Shown here one piece after another: positions 41,660 to 49,934 of a stretch of DNA of 64,000 bases; positions within the stretch are counted from its first letter, which is position 1, and the number at the start of each line of letters is the position of its first letter. Under the pieces are notes generated by a model. The model saw only the letters and a program-made list of their open reading frames with translations, had not been told where the DNA came from and made no database searches. The DNA is from Paenibacillus curdlanolyticus YK9 (lineage in GTDB: Bacteria; Bacillota; Bacilli; Paenibacillales; Paenibacillaceae), in NCBI RefSeq assembly GCF_000179615.1, contig NZ_AEDD01000003.1:432176-496175 (forward strand). The letters run 5' to 3'. The translations under genes were made by a program, and so were the position numbers.

Positions 41660-42864
41660 GCTAAATCCTCCTTCGCTGTTTCGATCATTCTATTCAGCAC
41701 TGTTACCCTACCCAGCCGATCCACAACGCCAATATCGCCCGTTCGAAACCAGCCGTCCCGCAGGCGAGGGTTTGGCTTCATGTCCCCCTCCGCGGTAATC
41801 ATAAATTCCGAAACGGTGCGGCTTTTAATCATAATCTCGCCGGCCATCCCAGGTCCCGGGCTGTCGATTCGCACGTCCACGTTCGCAACCGGATGACCAA
41901 CACTGTCGAACGTATCGGCTGTCGGTTTCGAATTCGCGCTAATCGTGCTAACCTCCATCATGCCGTACACCTGCTGCGGCCAGCTCCCGAACTGCTCGAA
42001 AAACTGCCGTGCGAGCCGTTCCGGCAACGATGAGCTAGAGCTAAGCATCCATCTCGTATGACGGAAGCCCGTTATTTTCTCGAAGCCGTATATTTGAAGA
42101 CTCTCGAAAATTTCCGGCGTGCCGAGAAACACCGTCGGACGCTCCCGCTCATATTCGCCAATAAAGCGATTCGGCATAAACCATTTCTCGATGATGATGC
42201 GCGCACCCGCCCGGATCGGCGCGATCAAGCCCATCGTCAGCCCATAGCCATGGGACAGGGGCACGCTGCAATAGATTCGATCTTCATCCGTGTAGCCGAA
42301 GCAAGAAATAATGTTATGCGCATCCTCCGACAAGTTTGCCGAGGAACGTACGGCCATTTTGGGAGAGCCCGTCGTTCCCGAGGAGCATTGAAGAATGCTC
42401 CCCGTCGCCGCATTCCGGCTTTCAGCGCGAACAGCGCTTCCGTGCTCTTCGCTGCCTCCCGAACCGGTCCCCCACAGCTCGCTGGCGATGATGATCTCGC
42501 AATGGTCCGTCAGCTTCGGAAACCGCTCGCGCAGCGTGCGGGCTAATCCGGCCTCGGTAATGAGGCTTTCCGCTCCGGCCATGCGCAGCTTCTCTTCCAC
42601 ATCCAGACCGCGCAGCAGCGGGTTGAGCAGCAGCACCGAGCAGCCCAGTTTGGAAAGCGCATAAAGGCAGACAGCAAAATCGAACGAGTTATGAAGAAAC
42701 AATCCGATTCGAGCGCCAGGAAGCCACGTTTCGCTCGCTAACCGTACGGCTGCATTATTGACGCGCCAGAGCAGCTCGGCATAAGTCAGGCTTGTCTTGC
42801 CGCTTATCAATGCCGGTTGAGCGGCATACAAGCGCGCCGATGTCTCCAAATCATGATATAGCAC
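41656..42864 (-). CDS. AMP-dependent acyl ligase lacking the C-terminal lid
   Basis: This 402-residue ANL-family adenylating enzyme has A3 CSSGTTGSPKMAV, A5 YGMMEVS and A7 WFRTGDIGVVDRLG. It stops at GRVTVLNRMIETAKEDLA, exactly at the A8 hinge. The roughly 100-residue C-terminal domain with the A10 Lys is missing. The last codons are also the Shine-Dalgarno site of queD, so the truncation is built into the operon rather than a frameshift near the end. It may adenylate only, or rely on a partner for thioester formation. GGAGGG precedes the GTG start. Confidence 0.85.
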   Translation of the reverse strand: MLYHDLETSARLYAAQPALISGKTSLTYAELLWRVNNAAVRLASETWLPGARIGLFLHNSFDFAVCLYALSKLGCSVLLLNPLLRGLDVEEKLRMAGAESLITEAGLARTLRERFPKLTDHCEIIIASELWGTGSGGSEEHGSAVRAESRNAATGSILQCSSGTTGSPKMAVRSSANLSEDAHNIISCFGYTDEDRIYCSVPLSHGYGLTMGLIAPIRAGARIIIEKWFMPNRFIGEYERERPTVFLGTPEIFESLQIYGFEKITGFRHTRWMLSSSSSLPERLARQFFEQFGSWPQQVYGMMEVSTISANSKPTADTFDSVGHPVANVDVRIDSPGPGMAGEIMIKSRTVSEFMITAEGDMKPNPRLRDGWFRTGDIGVVDRLGRVTVLNRMIETAKEDLA

Positions 42865-42894
42865 GGGATCGCCCTCCGCTTCCGCAGACGGCGA

Positions 42895-44277
42895 CTACGA
42901 ATTCGCCTGCTGCAATTGTCTTTCCGGGACGAAATTGATTCCCATGTAATCCTCGTTATAGAAATTCGTCTTCTCTTTCAACGAGGTGAAGAACGACTTG
43001 ATATACGCGGTCCATTCCGTTTCATTCATCAAATAAGCGGAAATATTGCCCGAGTAGATGAGACCTTGCTCGGTAAGCCGAAGCTCATCCTCCACCCATT
43101 CCGCCAATCCCAACTCAACGACCGTTTCCAGCTTAGGCGCGAAACGCTCGTAGTCGGGAATGTCCTCCCGGCGAATTTTCATCGTAATCGGGAAAAATAC
43201 CATTTTGCGGTCGTGATGCTCGGCAAGCGTCGATTTGTAAGCCAAGTCCGCCGGGAAGCGGCCTTCCGACACCTCCGTGATATACGTATCAAGATTGCAC
43301 ACGTTCTTATAGACATGACCGTCTACGTAACCGCGGGATGAAGCGCCGATGCCAAGCACGTTATTGTTGGTCAAATAGAGAAGGTCTCCGATATGAGGCT
43401 CCTGCTGCCTTCTCGAATAGGTGCTTGTAATAATTTGCTTGTACCCGTTGTCCATCAGCCATTGATGGCCGATTTTGAACATCATGAGCTGATTTTCCTG
43501 CGACGGCGAAATCTCGTATTTTTTGTTTTTGATCTGCTTGTCCAGCTTCGTATTCGGGAACACCGCCAAGTTGTACATATCGATATGATAAGGGTCCAGC
43601 TCGGTAACCTTCTCCAAATCCGAAATCATCGTCTCGATCGATTGATCGGGCAGGTTGTACATCATATCGATGCAATAATCCATACCCGCGGTTTTCAGCT
43701 TGTCGATGCCGCTGTAAATTTGGTCGATCGACGTTTTGATCCGCGTTTTTCTCCGAACGTCCTCATTGAAGGTTTGAATGCCGAAGCTGACCCGATTAAT
43801 GCCCAGACTTAACAGCCCCTTCATATAGTCGACGCTTTTTACAGAGTTGATCGTCCCTTCCGAGGACCAGTTATCGTTAATTTCCACTTTAAAATGCTTA
43901 TGAATCGTCCCGATCAGCCGCTCATAATCTTTCAAGCTCATCATGAACGGATTACCGCCTCCAAAGTGAACGGACGCGATTTTATGCTGTTGAAAATACG
44001 GCGTAGCCGCATACATTTCGATTTCCTTGACGACGGCATCCAAATATTCCGCATTGAAATCCCGGAATTTATTGACGCCCAGCTTGTAGTAAGGGCAGAA
44101 GGAGCATGCCGAGTCGCAAAACGGCACATGAATATACAAGTTCAAAGGCGCATTGGAGGTTGGTTCCTGTACAAAATTAAAAAAGGAATCTTCAAAGCTG
44201 CGGCGGTGCCTGGAATTAGACAGCTTCGGGTACACCCAGAAATCGTCCAAACGTTCCCTCAAATTCAATTTGCTCAT
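42895..44277 (-). CDS. HemN-like radical SAM enzyme
   Basis: The 460-residue oxygen-sensitive radical SAM protein has a cluster motif C54-x3-C58-x2-C61 in YIHVPFCDSACSFC and SAM-binding HFGGGNPF. The HemN/HemW-like body includes INRVSFGIQTFNED, MMYNLPDQS and the HemN C-terminal domain (ADLAYKSTLAEHHDRK). Besides coproporphyrinogen oxidases, this class includes class C methyltransferases of natural-product clusters that methylate or cyclopropanate. That role fits the context better than haem synthesis. AAGGAG precedes three tandem ATGs; the third (44277) has the best spacing. Confidence 0.9.
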   Translation of the reverse strand: MSKLNLRERLDDFWVYPKLSNSRHRRSFEDSFFNFVQEPTSNAPLNLYIHVPFCDSACSFCPYYKLGVNKFRDFNAEYLDAVVKEIEMYAATPYFQQHKIASVHFGGGNPFMMSLKDYERLIGTIHKHFKVEINDNWSSEGTINSVKSVDYMKGLLSLGINRVSFGIQTFNEDVRRKTRIKTSIDQIYSGIDKLKTAGMDYCIDMMYNLPDQSIETMISDLEKVTELDPYHIDMYNLAVFPNTKLDKQIKNKKYEISPSQENQLMMFKIGHQWLMDNGYKQIITSTYSRRQQEPHIGDLLYLTNNNVLGIGASSRGYVDGHVYKNVCNLDTYITEVSEGRFPADLAYKSTLAEHHDRKMVFFPITMKIRREDIPDYERFAPKLETVVELGLAEWVEDELRLTEQGLIYSGNISAYLMNETEWTAYIKSFFTSLKEKTNFYNEDYMGINFVPERQLQQANS

Positions 44278-44305
44278 CATCATTTCTCCTTTAATGGAAT
44301 GTCCC

Positions 44306-44824
44306 CTACTTCGGGCGAGTTGCCGACCAATCTTCAAAAAGCCGTATGAACTTTCTGCTGCGGTTCCAATTGTGAAACAGCTGTTGGCACTCTTCTGTCA
44401 GCACCCCCCCTTTCAAAGTCATCTCATAAGCTGCATGCGCCGCGATCGTTCTGGCCGACAGCTGAATTTCCTTAAAGCCAAGCACCATTGAATCCTCGAT
44501 GGTCAGCCCGTAAACGATGCGCGGGATACCCGCCCAATGGATGGCGCCCATGCACATCACGCAGGGCTCGGTCGTCGCGTATAGGGTCGCTTGCTGCAAG
44601 CTCGCTCGGTCCAGCGTGCCGCATGCTTCCCGTATCGCAATCATCTCTGCGTGCATCGTCGGATCCTTCGAAGACAAGCAGCGATTGCTTGCGATCGCAA
44701 TTACCCGGTCATTGTGCACCAGGCACGCGCCAAAAGGGAATTCCATTCGCTGCGTTCCCTCCATCGCGCAATCGACCGCCTGCCTCATATACATCCGGTC
44801 AAGCTCGTCCTGCGACTGCGGCAT
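44306..44824 (-). CDS. Zinc-dependent (nucleobase/pterin) deaminase, CDA fold
   Basis: The 172-residue protein of the cytidine-deaminase superfamily lies nearest guanine deaminase/TadA-like enzymes. The zinc and proton-shuttle site is PTMHAEMIAIREA, and EPCVMCMGAIHWAG supplies the two Cys ligands. GGAGG lies eight bases before the ATG at 44824, which overlaps the PKS gene's end by 26 bases. With FolE and QueD in the operon, a pterin amino group is a plausible substrate (pterin to lumazine). Guanine and nucleoside substrates remain possible. Confidence 0.88.
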   Translation of the reverse strand: MPQSQDELDRMYMRQAVDCAMEGTQRMEFPFGACLVHNDRVIAIASNRCLSSKDPTMHAEMIAIREACGTLDRASLQQATLYATTEPCVMCMGAIHWAGIPRIVYGLTIEDSMVLGFKEIQLSARTIAAHAAYEMTLKGGVLTEECQQLFHNWNRSRKFIRLFEDWSATRPK

Positions 44825-47800
44825 GGACTGCACCTCCGATAAAGCCCGCTATTTTCTCAACCGTCTGGTAACGCAAAATCTCAGGCGCTTCCAGCACAAT
44901 ATCATGGGCCATCAATTCGATCGCAATGCGAACTGCAGAGATCGAGCTTCCGCCGATTTCAAAAAAATTGTCCCCGATATTGACTTCCTCATAGCCCAAT
45001 ACAGTCGACCATGCTTCCGCTAGAAGCTGTTCCGTCACGGAATATTGTCCGGAGGACCGGCCTGTCAGCCGCACTTTCGGGGGAGCTGAATGGGCAGGAG
45101 CATCAGCTGTATCCGGCGCCGATTTGGAACGAACGGCCCGTTTCGGAAGCTGCGCCAGAATGTCCTCCGACACCTGGAATGGCAAATAATCGATCAGCTC
45201 GAACGCTTCGCTTGCGTAATTCATGCTCCCCGCAATGAGTCTCGGCTGCCCTGAGGCAATGGCGGCATCGAACAGGCGCAGTCCTTCGCTTGCATCCAGC
45301 TTAAGAAAAATCGATCGCTCCTCCTCCACGGTTTTGCTTTCGTCCAAGCCGATGTTTTTCCACTCCGGCCAATTGATCGTTACCATGCCAGCTCTGCGAA
45401 CCGCATAAGGCAGTGCATCCAGATAGCTGTTTCCTGCCGTATAGATCGCATTGGCTTGTCCCGACACAAGCGTCATAACCGATGAGAATAGTACAAAAAA
45501 GTCCATTTCCCACTGTCTAGAGCTATCCGCAACAATCCATGCCGCTTCAATTTTGGACGCGAACGAAGCTGATAGATGCTCGTCGGTCATCTCCGCGATC
45601 CGAATGTTCTCATCGGATACCGCGCAATGGACGATACCGTCCACTCGGCCATATTCAGCATAAAGGCTATCCAGCATAGCTCTTGCAATCGTTTCGTCCG
45701 AAACGTCGCATGGGATAACCCGAACGGTCGAGCCGTTCTCCTCGATCTGGACGACCGCGCGAATTTTGTTTTTCAAGCTCTCATCCGCGCTCTCTTGCAG
45801 GAGTCGCCCCCATTCGGCACGGTCCGGAAGCCCCGAGCGACTTAAAAGAACGGCCCGAACCGGGAAGTCCTTGGCGATATGCGCTGCGAGCCGCAGCCCT
45901 AGCCTGCCGGTGCCGCCGGTGATGATATACGTTCCGCCTTCCTTGATGCCCGCTGTCCGATCACTGCGCGGCTGGACGCGCAACGGACGGATCAGCTCGA
46001 CGTATCGTTTACCGTCCCTGTAAGCGCAGCCAAAATCGGCTCCATGCCCACCCCGGATTTCTTCCAGCAATGCGTTTAACGACGTTCGCCGACCGATATC
46101 GACGGTGCGGCATCGGATATTCGGGTATTCCCAATGGACAGCTTTCGCGAATCCAATCGTGGCGTTGGACGTCGGCCTTACCTCATCGCCCGCGACAACC
46201 TCGCTCGCCCCGCTGACTGCAATTAGCAGCCTGACGCGGCGGTTCGCGAAATAGTGATCCAGCGCTTGAACGATATGAAACAACCCGTAAACGCCTTCTT
46301 GCAATTCGCCCCTAACTTCATGCAGCGTACCGGGCCGCTTCATTCCGGGCAATGTCGAGAGGACGACAACATCCGTAATCTCCTTATGCTGCAGCTCCTT
46401 CATCAGCTCCAGCATGGAAGCCGCGTCGCTGCCAACCGTGTATTCGTACTCGCCGTTCCGCTCGTAAGCCTGCCCCGGCATAATTTCATATACCGTTTGC
46501 CCCTCGCTTCGCAGCGCTTCCACAATGGAGCTGCCCGTCATAGCCCCATCCGTAAATATCGCCAAGGATAACGCTGCGCCCGCCGCCGCCCGGAACGCAA
46601 GCGGACGCTCCTCCCATTCCGCAGCATAGAACGATTCCCCTGTAGCGCTAACTGGCGTACGGCTTGCCGGCATGCAGATTGCAGAAGCGCGGAGCGGCAC
46701 TTCGATCCAGCATCGGCTCCGTTTAAACGGATAGCCTGGCAGGCTGATTTTTCTGGCATCAGGATAAGCTTCCGTCCAGTCCAGCGGCTCCCCGGCCATA
46801 AAAGCGCTGCAAGCCGCTTCGATGCAAGCAGGCTCGGATAAGCTCGCCATCACGGCCGTCGCTTCCAGCTTTTCAATCGCTTCTCCGAGCCGCCATTCAG
46901 CGCCTCGTCCTTCGCATTCGTCCCACGAACGAGCAATGCGAGCCAGCTTGGCTGCCAGGTCGAGGACGGAAGACGCGACAATAGCCAGCCGATGCCGATA
47001 ACGCGTTCTGCCCGTATTGGCCGTAAAGCAGATGTCCCTTAGCTCAAGCTCGGGGTATTCCTTCAAGAAATCGGCATAGCTCGAAATCATTATGCCGAGC
47101 CGTTCTTTCGTCGGCGCAGAAAGCGTAAATAGATGGCTTGCATAGTTGCTTGGCTGCCGCTCCGAATAACAAGGGGCCTCCTCCATCACGACGTGACAAT
47201 TCGTCCCGCTAATGCCGAAGGAGCTAACACCGCTCCGCAATGGCCCCTCCTGCTTCCAATCTTTGAGCTGATTACTGACATAAACCGGCGAATCTTCGAA
47301 GCTGATTTTCCGATTCGGCATTTGAAAGTGGACGTTCGGCGGCAGCTTTCTTGCTTGCATTGCCAAAGCTGACTTAATTACCCCGGCCACGCCGGCTGCG
47401 CCTATCGTATGCCCGATATTGGATTTTACCGAACCAATCGCGCAAAACTGTCGTTTGCCGGTGTAACGCTGAAACGCTTTCCGAATGCCTTTCAGCTCCG
47501 TTGGATCGCCGAGCTTAGTCGCCGTTCCATGCGCCTCCACATACGTAATCGTTTCCGGAGGCACGGCCGCATTGTGCCAAGCTTCTACAATCGCATCCTC
47601 CTGCGCCGCCGCATTCGGAGCCGTTATTCCGATCGATTTGCCGTCCTGATTCACAGCGGAGCCTTTAATGACAGCATAAATAAGATCGCGGTCGTTCAGC
47701 GCCTTTTCCAATGGCTTAAGCAGCAGAACGCCTACGCCTTCGCCTTGTCCGACCCCGTCGCATTGATCGTCGAATGATTTGGTTTTGCCGTCAGAGGCTA

Positions 47801-48476
47801 CGATGCCGATTCCTTCAACAGCCGGATTGATGACAGGCACAACAAAAATATTGATTCCGCCGGCAAGCGCATATTCGCATTCGCCTTGACGGAGACTTTG
47901 ACAAGCTAAATGAATCGCTACTAGAGAGGAAGAACAGGAAGTATCGATAAGCATAGAAGGGCCGCGCAAATTCAATAGGTAAGCAAGTCTCGCCGGCAGC
48001 ACTGCCGGTAAATTACCTGTAAACGAATCGCCTGCTAGATGCGGAGTGGTTTCAAAAATGATGTTCTGATAAACCTTAGCGGAAAACTCGGTCGGGAAGC
48101 CGACGTAAATGCCGGTTTTCGTCCCTCCCATCCGGCCGCAATAGCCGGCATCTTCAATCGCCTGATAGGCTGTTTCCAGAAAAATTCGCTGATGGGGGTC
48201 CATTAGCGCCGCTTCCCTCGGCGGAATTTTGAAAAACTCGTAGTCGAATTTATCAATTTCCTCCAGATAGGCGGCCTGCCGGTATAGTCGGCCATCGGCA
48301 TCGTAGCCGATAGCATTGAGGTATTGTTCAATATCTTGCTTGCGCATTTCCGGACAGTCTCCTACGCAATCGAGCCCGTCTCGAATAATGTCCCAAAATT
48401 GCCGGTTGCCGCTTGCGTTCGGAAATCGGGAAGCCATACCGATAATCGCGATGTCGCCTTGATTGGTCTCTTTCAC
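44799..48476 (-). CDS. Trans-AT polyketide synthase module, KS-KR-ACP
   Basis: This 1225-residue single module performs one round of polyketide extension with ketoreduction. The KS (about 8-440) has C181 in DTSCSSS, H316 in EAHGT and H356 in SNIGHTIG, all active-site residues. A KS-associated linker (to about 595, LPGYPFKRSRCW) follows without any AT. The KR (about 848-1040) has TGGTGRLG and Y1012/N1016 in YTAGN. The C-terminal ACP has attachment Ser S1178 in IGGSSIS (Ser for the usual Asp). The start is the GTG at 48476 after GGAGGGG; an ATG at 48494 lacks a Shine-Dalgarno site. The neighbouring free AT supplies the extender. Confidence 0.93.
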   Translation of the reverse strand: MKETNQGDIAIIGMASRFPNASGNRQFWDIIRDGLDCVGDCPEMRKQDIEQYLNAIGYDADGRLYRQAAYLEEIDKFDYEFFKIPPREAALMDPHQRIFLETAYQAIEDAGYCGRMGGTKTGIYVGFPTEFSAKVYQNIIFETTPHLAGDSFTGNLPAVLPARLAYLLNLRGPSMLIDTSCSSSLVAIHLACQSLRQGECEYALAGGINIFVVPVINPAVEGIGIVASDGKTKSFDDQCDGVGQGEGVGVLLLKPLEKALNDRDLIYAVIKGSAVNQDGKSIGITAPNAAAQEDAIVEAWHNAAVPPETITYVEAHGTATKLGDPTELKGIRKAFQRYTGKRQFCAIGSVKSNIGHTIGAAGVAGVIKSALAMQARKLPPNVHFQMPNRKISFEDSPVYVSNQLKDWKQEGPLRSGVSSFGISGTNCHVVMEEAPCYSERQPSNYASHLFTLSAPTKERLGIMISSYADFLKEYPELELRDICFTANTGRTRYRHRLAIVASSVLDLAAKLARIARSWDECEGRGAEWRLGEAIEKLEATAVMASLSEPACIEAACSAFMAGEPLDWTEAYPDARKISLPGYPFKRSRCWIEVPLRASAICMPASRTPVSATGESFYAAEWEERPLAFRAAAGAALSLAIFTDGAMTGSSIVEALRSEGQTVYEIMPGQAYERNGEYEYTVGSDAASMLELMKELQHKEITDVVVLSTLPGMKRPGTLHEVRGELQEGVYGLFHIVQALDHYFANRRVRLLIAVSGASEVVAGDEVRPTSNATIGFAKAVHWEYPNIRCRTVDIGRRTSLNALLEEIRGGHGADFGCAYRDGKRYVELIRPLRVQPRSDRTAGIKEGGTYIITGGTGRLGLRLAAHIAKDFPVRAVLLSRSGLPDRAEWGRLLQESADESLKNKIRAVVQIEENGSTVRVIPCDVSDETIARAMLDSLYAEYGRVDGIVHCAVSDENIRIAEMTDEHLSASFASKIEAAWIVADSSRQWEMDFFVLFSSVMTLVSGQANAIYTAGNSYLDALPYAVRRAGMVTINWPEWKNIGLDESKTVEEERSIFLKLDASEGLRLFDAAIASGQPRLIAGSMNYASEAFELIDYLPFQVSEDILAQLPKRAVRSKSAPDTADAPAHSAPPKVRLTGRSSGQYSVTEQLLAEAWSTVLGYEEVNIGDNFFEIGGSSISAVRIAIELMAHDIVLEAPEILRYQTVEKIAGFIGGAVHAAVAGRA

Positions 48477-48497
48477 ATTTGCCCCTCCGCTCATGCG

Positions 48498-49763
48498 TTA
48501 TGCTCGAAGAAAATGTTCAAAACGATCAAATAGACCCGATTGGTACAATATGCGTTGGAAGCGCTGGCGCTGCTCTTCGGCAGGTACCTGCTTGACGTCC
48601 ATTATGCTTTGTAATAGCTGAAGCGCTTTGTCCAGCCTGTGGAAAGGAATGTCACTCTCTGATTTCATCGCCTGCTGATACCACAGCTTCAAATGGCGAT
48701 ACGGCAGCACCACTTCGCTCTGATAACGGTCCTCGTTGCCTCCTTGGTTTTCCGTGCATACGGCTTCGGCCAAGCAGCCCTGGACGAGCCGGGCTTTTCG
48801 ATTGCGGTCGACCTCCTGAAGCGGATCGTCCGTTCTTAGCATTTCATGAATCAATTCGGCGTCGCTGCGCAGATCGAATGCATAAATATTCGCATCCCAT
48901 TCATTCACCATCATCAAATTGCGGAGCATGGACTGGGGGCCTGCTTCAATAAACTCGGTCACGCCCTGGCTAACCATGTAAGCAATCGACTCATACCATC
49001 TAACCGGCTGAACAATTTGAACAGCCATCGCTTCTCGAAGCTCGTCCACCTGTCGGAATTCCCGCGCCATCGTGTTGGACACAACCTCGATTGACGGAAG
49101 CTTCAGCTCATATCTTTGCAGCTCTTCCCGTAAAGGCCGAACGACTGCCTCCATTAGCGGGCTGTGGTATGGCGCATTTACGCCAACATCGATCAGACGC
49201 GCGCCTTTGCTCTCCAGTACGCTCGCAGCCTCGCTCAACGCCGCTGCTGTGCCGGACAGCGTACATTGCTCTGCCGAGTTATAGTTGGAAATCTGTACAT
49301 ATCCGATACGCTCGCTGATGCGCCGGCATTCCAGCTCAATCTCCTCCGCCGTCAATCCCATCAAGGCGATCATCGAGCCTCCGGCCTCCTCGGCCGTCTG
49401 CTTCATCAGCTTGCCTCGCATGCTGACAAGCTTCAATGCATCTCCAAAACGAATCGCTTCCGCGCAAGTTAATGCCGTAAACTCGCCAAGACTATGCCCT
49501 GCCAAATACGCCGGCTTCCAATCATATTCATCCATCAAAATACGAAACGCAATGTAGCCGACGGTCAATAGGATTGGCTGGGCAAGCTCGGTACGAGCCA
49601 AATCTGCCGGGTCGCCGTTTAAACAAAACTCCTGAACATCAAACCCCAGTGAATCGCTCGCTTCCTCAAAAATCATAGGGACCATCCAATAATCGAGCCA
49701 TTTTTTAGCCATTCCGCTATATTGCGCTCCGTGCCCGGGAAAGAGCATGCCTATGTTGGTCAA
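48498..49763 (-). CDS. Free-standing (trans) acyltransferase with C-terminal extension
   Basis: The 421-residue FabD-type acyltransferase loads extender units on ACPs. GQYSGMAKK follows the LFPGHGAQ opening, S91 lies in GHSLGEF, and the catalytic His lies in NAPYHSPLM. QQVTLSG-like and EAGPQSML (GPxxxL) complete the family. The last 110 residues (from about 310) are an extension with no recognised domain. The TTG start has AAGGA five bases upstream. As the first gene of the operon next to the AT-less PKS it serves in trans. Whether it takes malonyl or hydroxymalonyl units is not readable. Confidence 0.9.
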   Translation of the reverse strand: MTNIGMLFPGHGAQYSGMAKKWLDYWMVPMIFEEASDSLGFDVQEFCLNGDPADLARTELAQPILLTVGYIAFRILMDEYDWKPAYLAGHSLGEFTALTCAEAIRFGDALKLVSMRGKLMKQTAEEAGGSMIALMGLTAEEIELECRRISERIGYVQISNYNSAEQCTLSGTAAALSEAASVLESKGARLIDVGVNAPYHSPLMEAVVRPLREELQRYELKLPSIEVVSNTMAREFRQVDELREAMAVQIVQPVRWYESIAYMVSQGVTEFIEAGPQSMLRNLMMVNEWDANIYAFDLRSDAELIHEMLRTDDPLQEVDRNRKARLVQGCLAEAVCTENQGGNEDRYQSEVVLPYRHLKLWYQQAMKSESDIPFHRLDKALQLLQSIMDVKQVPAEEQRQRFQRILYQSGLFDRFEHFLRA

Positions 49764-49934
49764 GGAAATCCTTCTCCTTCGGGAAAAATTTTATGTCCAA
49801 TATTATCGTAATTTTACACATTCATTCCCCTAAAAAATGGTGGTAGACTTGTCATCACTAAAGTATCACCCTTCATCCGTACAAGCAATTAATACTGTGA
49901 AATCAGATGAAATCTGTAAAACGAGAGATTTAGG
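49764..49934. promoter_or_regulatory. Divergent control region of the biosynthetic operon and its AraC regulator
   Basis: AT-rich spacer between the two divergent starts. On the minus strand GATAAT (49802-49807) is a candidate -10 about 40 bases upstream of the operon start, with no good -35, which fits activation by the AraC protein. AATCAGATGAAATCT near 49900 contains short repeats but no clear operator. Confidence 0.4.

Noticed and set aside
44306..44824. tRNA adenosine deaminase TadA
   Set aside because: The HAE and PCxxC motifs fit the superfamily, but the operon context and the region around the zinc site are closer to guanine-deaminase-like enzymes than to TadA.
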